Shown: piece by piece, positions 5,783-6,513 of the stretch
Position numbering within the stretch: the first letter of the stretch is position 1
Layout: the number at the start of each line of letters is the position of its first letter
DNA from: a bacterium
GTDB taxonomy: Bacteria; JALSQH01
Reading direction: 5' to 3'
Assembly: GCA_026985515.1 (NCBI GenBank)
Contig: JALSQH010000056.1
Coordinates: 1 to 6,513, forward strand
Length of the DNA: 6,513 bases
Translations under genes and position numbers: made by a program
Notes under the pieces: generated by a model
The model's database searches: none
Seen by the model: only the letters and a program-made list of their open reading frames with translations
What the model was told of the DNA's origin: nothing

Positions 5783-6513
5783 ATGGGAAATCGACGGGAA
5801 GATGATCAATCAATGAAAAATCTTTTTCTTGTGTTTGTTCTGAACTTACTCTTTTCTATTGTAGAACTTTTGGGAGGAATAATTACAAACAGCGTTGCCA
5901 TAATATCCGATGCGCTTCACGATTTTGGTGATTCTTTTTCAATTGGTATCTCATTTTTTCTTGAAAAGGTCTCTAAAAAAGGTAAGGATGAATTGTTCAC
6001 TTATGGTTATAGACGCTTCTCTTTACTTGGAGCCTTTATAAATGCCTCAATTCTGATTGGTGGGAGCATTTATGTGTTGTATATGGCAGGAATGAGACTT
6101 TTTGAACCTGAGAATGTGAATGCTAAGGGAATGACATTGTTTGCCATCTTTGGAATAGCTGTTAATGCTGTTGCTGCTATAAAAATACATGGAAGTAAAA
6201 AACTCAACGAAAGGGTTGTTTTTCTGCATCTGTTGGAAGATGTGCTTGGTTGGATCGCTGTCCTCATCGTGGGAATAGTTATGATATTTATTAATGTGCC
6301 CTTTCTTGACCCTTTGCTTTCAATTGTTATTTCAGTATTTGTGATGTTTAATGCTATCAGGAATTTTTATTCAATTATGGTATTATTTCTCCAGGGAAAA
6401 CCACCTGACATTAAGATTGATGAGCTGGAAAGGATCCTGCTGAGTATTGATGGTGTAAAAGAGGTTCATGATCTTCACCTCTGGTCTCTTGATGGTGTAA
6501 ACCATATTTTGAG
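5783..6513 (+). CDS. Cation diffusion facilitator (CDF) metal exporter, probably Zn2+ (truncated by window edge)
   Basis: CDF proteins are inner-membrane metal/H+ antiporters that export Zn2+, Co2+ or Cd2+ from the cytoplasm. From ATG 5783, 243 codons are visible; complete members are about 290-310 residues. Membrane helices lie at roughly 14-34, 36-60, 80-103, 117-134, 145-170 and 173-195. The transport site is intact: SDALHDFGDS in helix II gives H46 and D50, and FLHLLEDVLGW in helix V gives H149 and D153. The His/Asp pairing fits the zinc-type CzcD/ZitB branch. FTYGYRRFSLLGAFINA (72-88) is the family's inter-helix signature. The cytoplasmic domain begins with the GVKEVHDLHLWSLDG stretch just before the edge. 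No His-rich loop is seen between helices IV and V. I chose 5783 because GGAG lies six bases before it. An in-frame ATG at 5771 would add MERF but overlaps that site, and another ATG at 5813 lacks one. It is transcribed divergently from the TrhP operon. Confidence 0.93.
   Translation, partial: MGNRREDDQSMKNLFLVFVLNLLFSIVELLGGIITNSVAIISDALHDFGDSFSIGISFFLEKVSKKGKDELFTYGYRRFSLLGAFINASILIGGSIYVLYMAGMRLFEPENVNAKGMTLFAIFGIAVNAVAAIKIHGSKKLNERVVFLHLLEDVLGWIAVLIVGIVMIFINVPFLDPLLSIVISVFVMFNAIRNFYSIMVLFLQGKPPDIKIDELERILLSIDGVKEVHDLHLWSLDGVNHIL

Noticed and set aside
5696-5810. ATTGATCA at 5696-5703 and TGATCAAT at 5803-5810 as a possible paired operator flanking both starts
   Set aside because: The core TGATCA is self-palindromic, the copies are 100 bases apart, and one lies inside the CDF coding region; chance is the simpler explanation.
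6047-6267. Two overlapping minus-strand open frames inside the CDF gene
   Set aside because: Antisense to an intact CDF frame with conserved metal sites; no start signal or domain.
1-6513. Search for a defence, mobile or CRISPR-type system
   Set aside because: No nuclease, transposase, integrase, toxin, reverse transcriptase or spaced repeats are visible on either strand; all sizeable stretches are covered by recognisable genes.

Overview
The window is a dense bacterial chromosomal segment, AT-leaning by eye, with many AGA/AGG arginine and ATA isoleucine codons. Seven genes lie head to tail on the minus strand, and one divergent gene starts at the right-hand end. I see no tRNA, rRNA, CRISPR array, insertion sequence, phage gene or toxin-antitoxin pair. 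The genes look like housekeeping and physiology genes of a low-GC bacterium, possibly anaerobic and perhaps thermophilic. Pointers are an FMN-dependent type 2 isopentenyl diphosphate isomerase, a U32-family TrhP-type tRNA hydroxylation protein, a small DUF4911-like protein, and rsmG next to parA. I cannot name the phylum.

Reading the minus strand from right to left, the layout is: a TrhP-like U32 protein (5683-4433); a 76-residue DUF4911-like protein overlapping it (4464-4234); an SLC13/DASS divalent-anion:Na+ symporter (4187-2742); a stand-alone cyclic-nucleotide-binding-fold protein with an apparently degenerate ligand cassette (2731-2321); a somewhat divergent type 2 IPP isomerase (2319-1303); rsmG, the 16S rRNA m7G527 methyltransferase (1316-690); and parA/soj, the chromosome-partition ATPase, which runs off the left edge (697-1). 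Neighbouring genes overlap or sit 1 to 46 bases apart, and I see no convincing intrinsic terminator between them. A single polycistronic unit started near 5700, with translational coupling at several joints, is the simplest reading. On the plus strand a cation diffusion facilitator (Zn2+-type sites) starts at about 5783 and runs off the right edge.

The only non-coding stretch of note is the divergent intergenic region, about 100 bases at 5684-5782. It carries a perfect TATAAT on each strand. The minus-strand copy lies so close to the trhP start that the message may be leaderless. The plus-strand copy sits just upstream of a GGAG ribosome binding site that fixes the CDF start.

No clearly new multi-gene system is visible. 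The points most worth a second look are the TrhP/DUF4911 overlap, the cNMP-fold protein with lost ligand residues next to an anion transporter, sequence departures in the isomerase and RsmG, and the small RNA-structure candidates at the gene joints.
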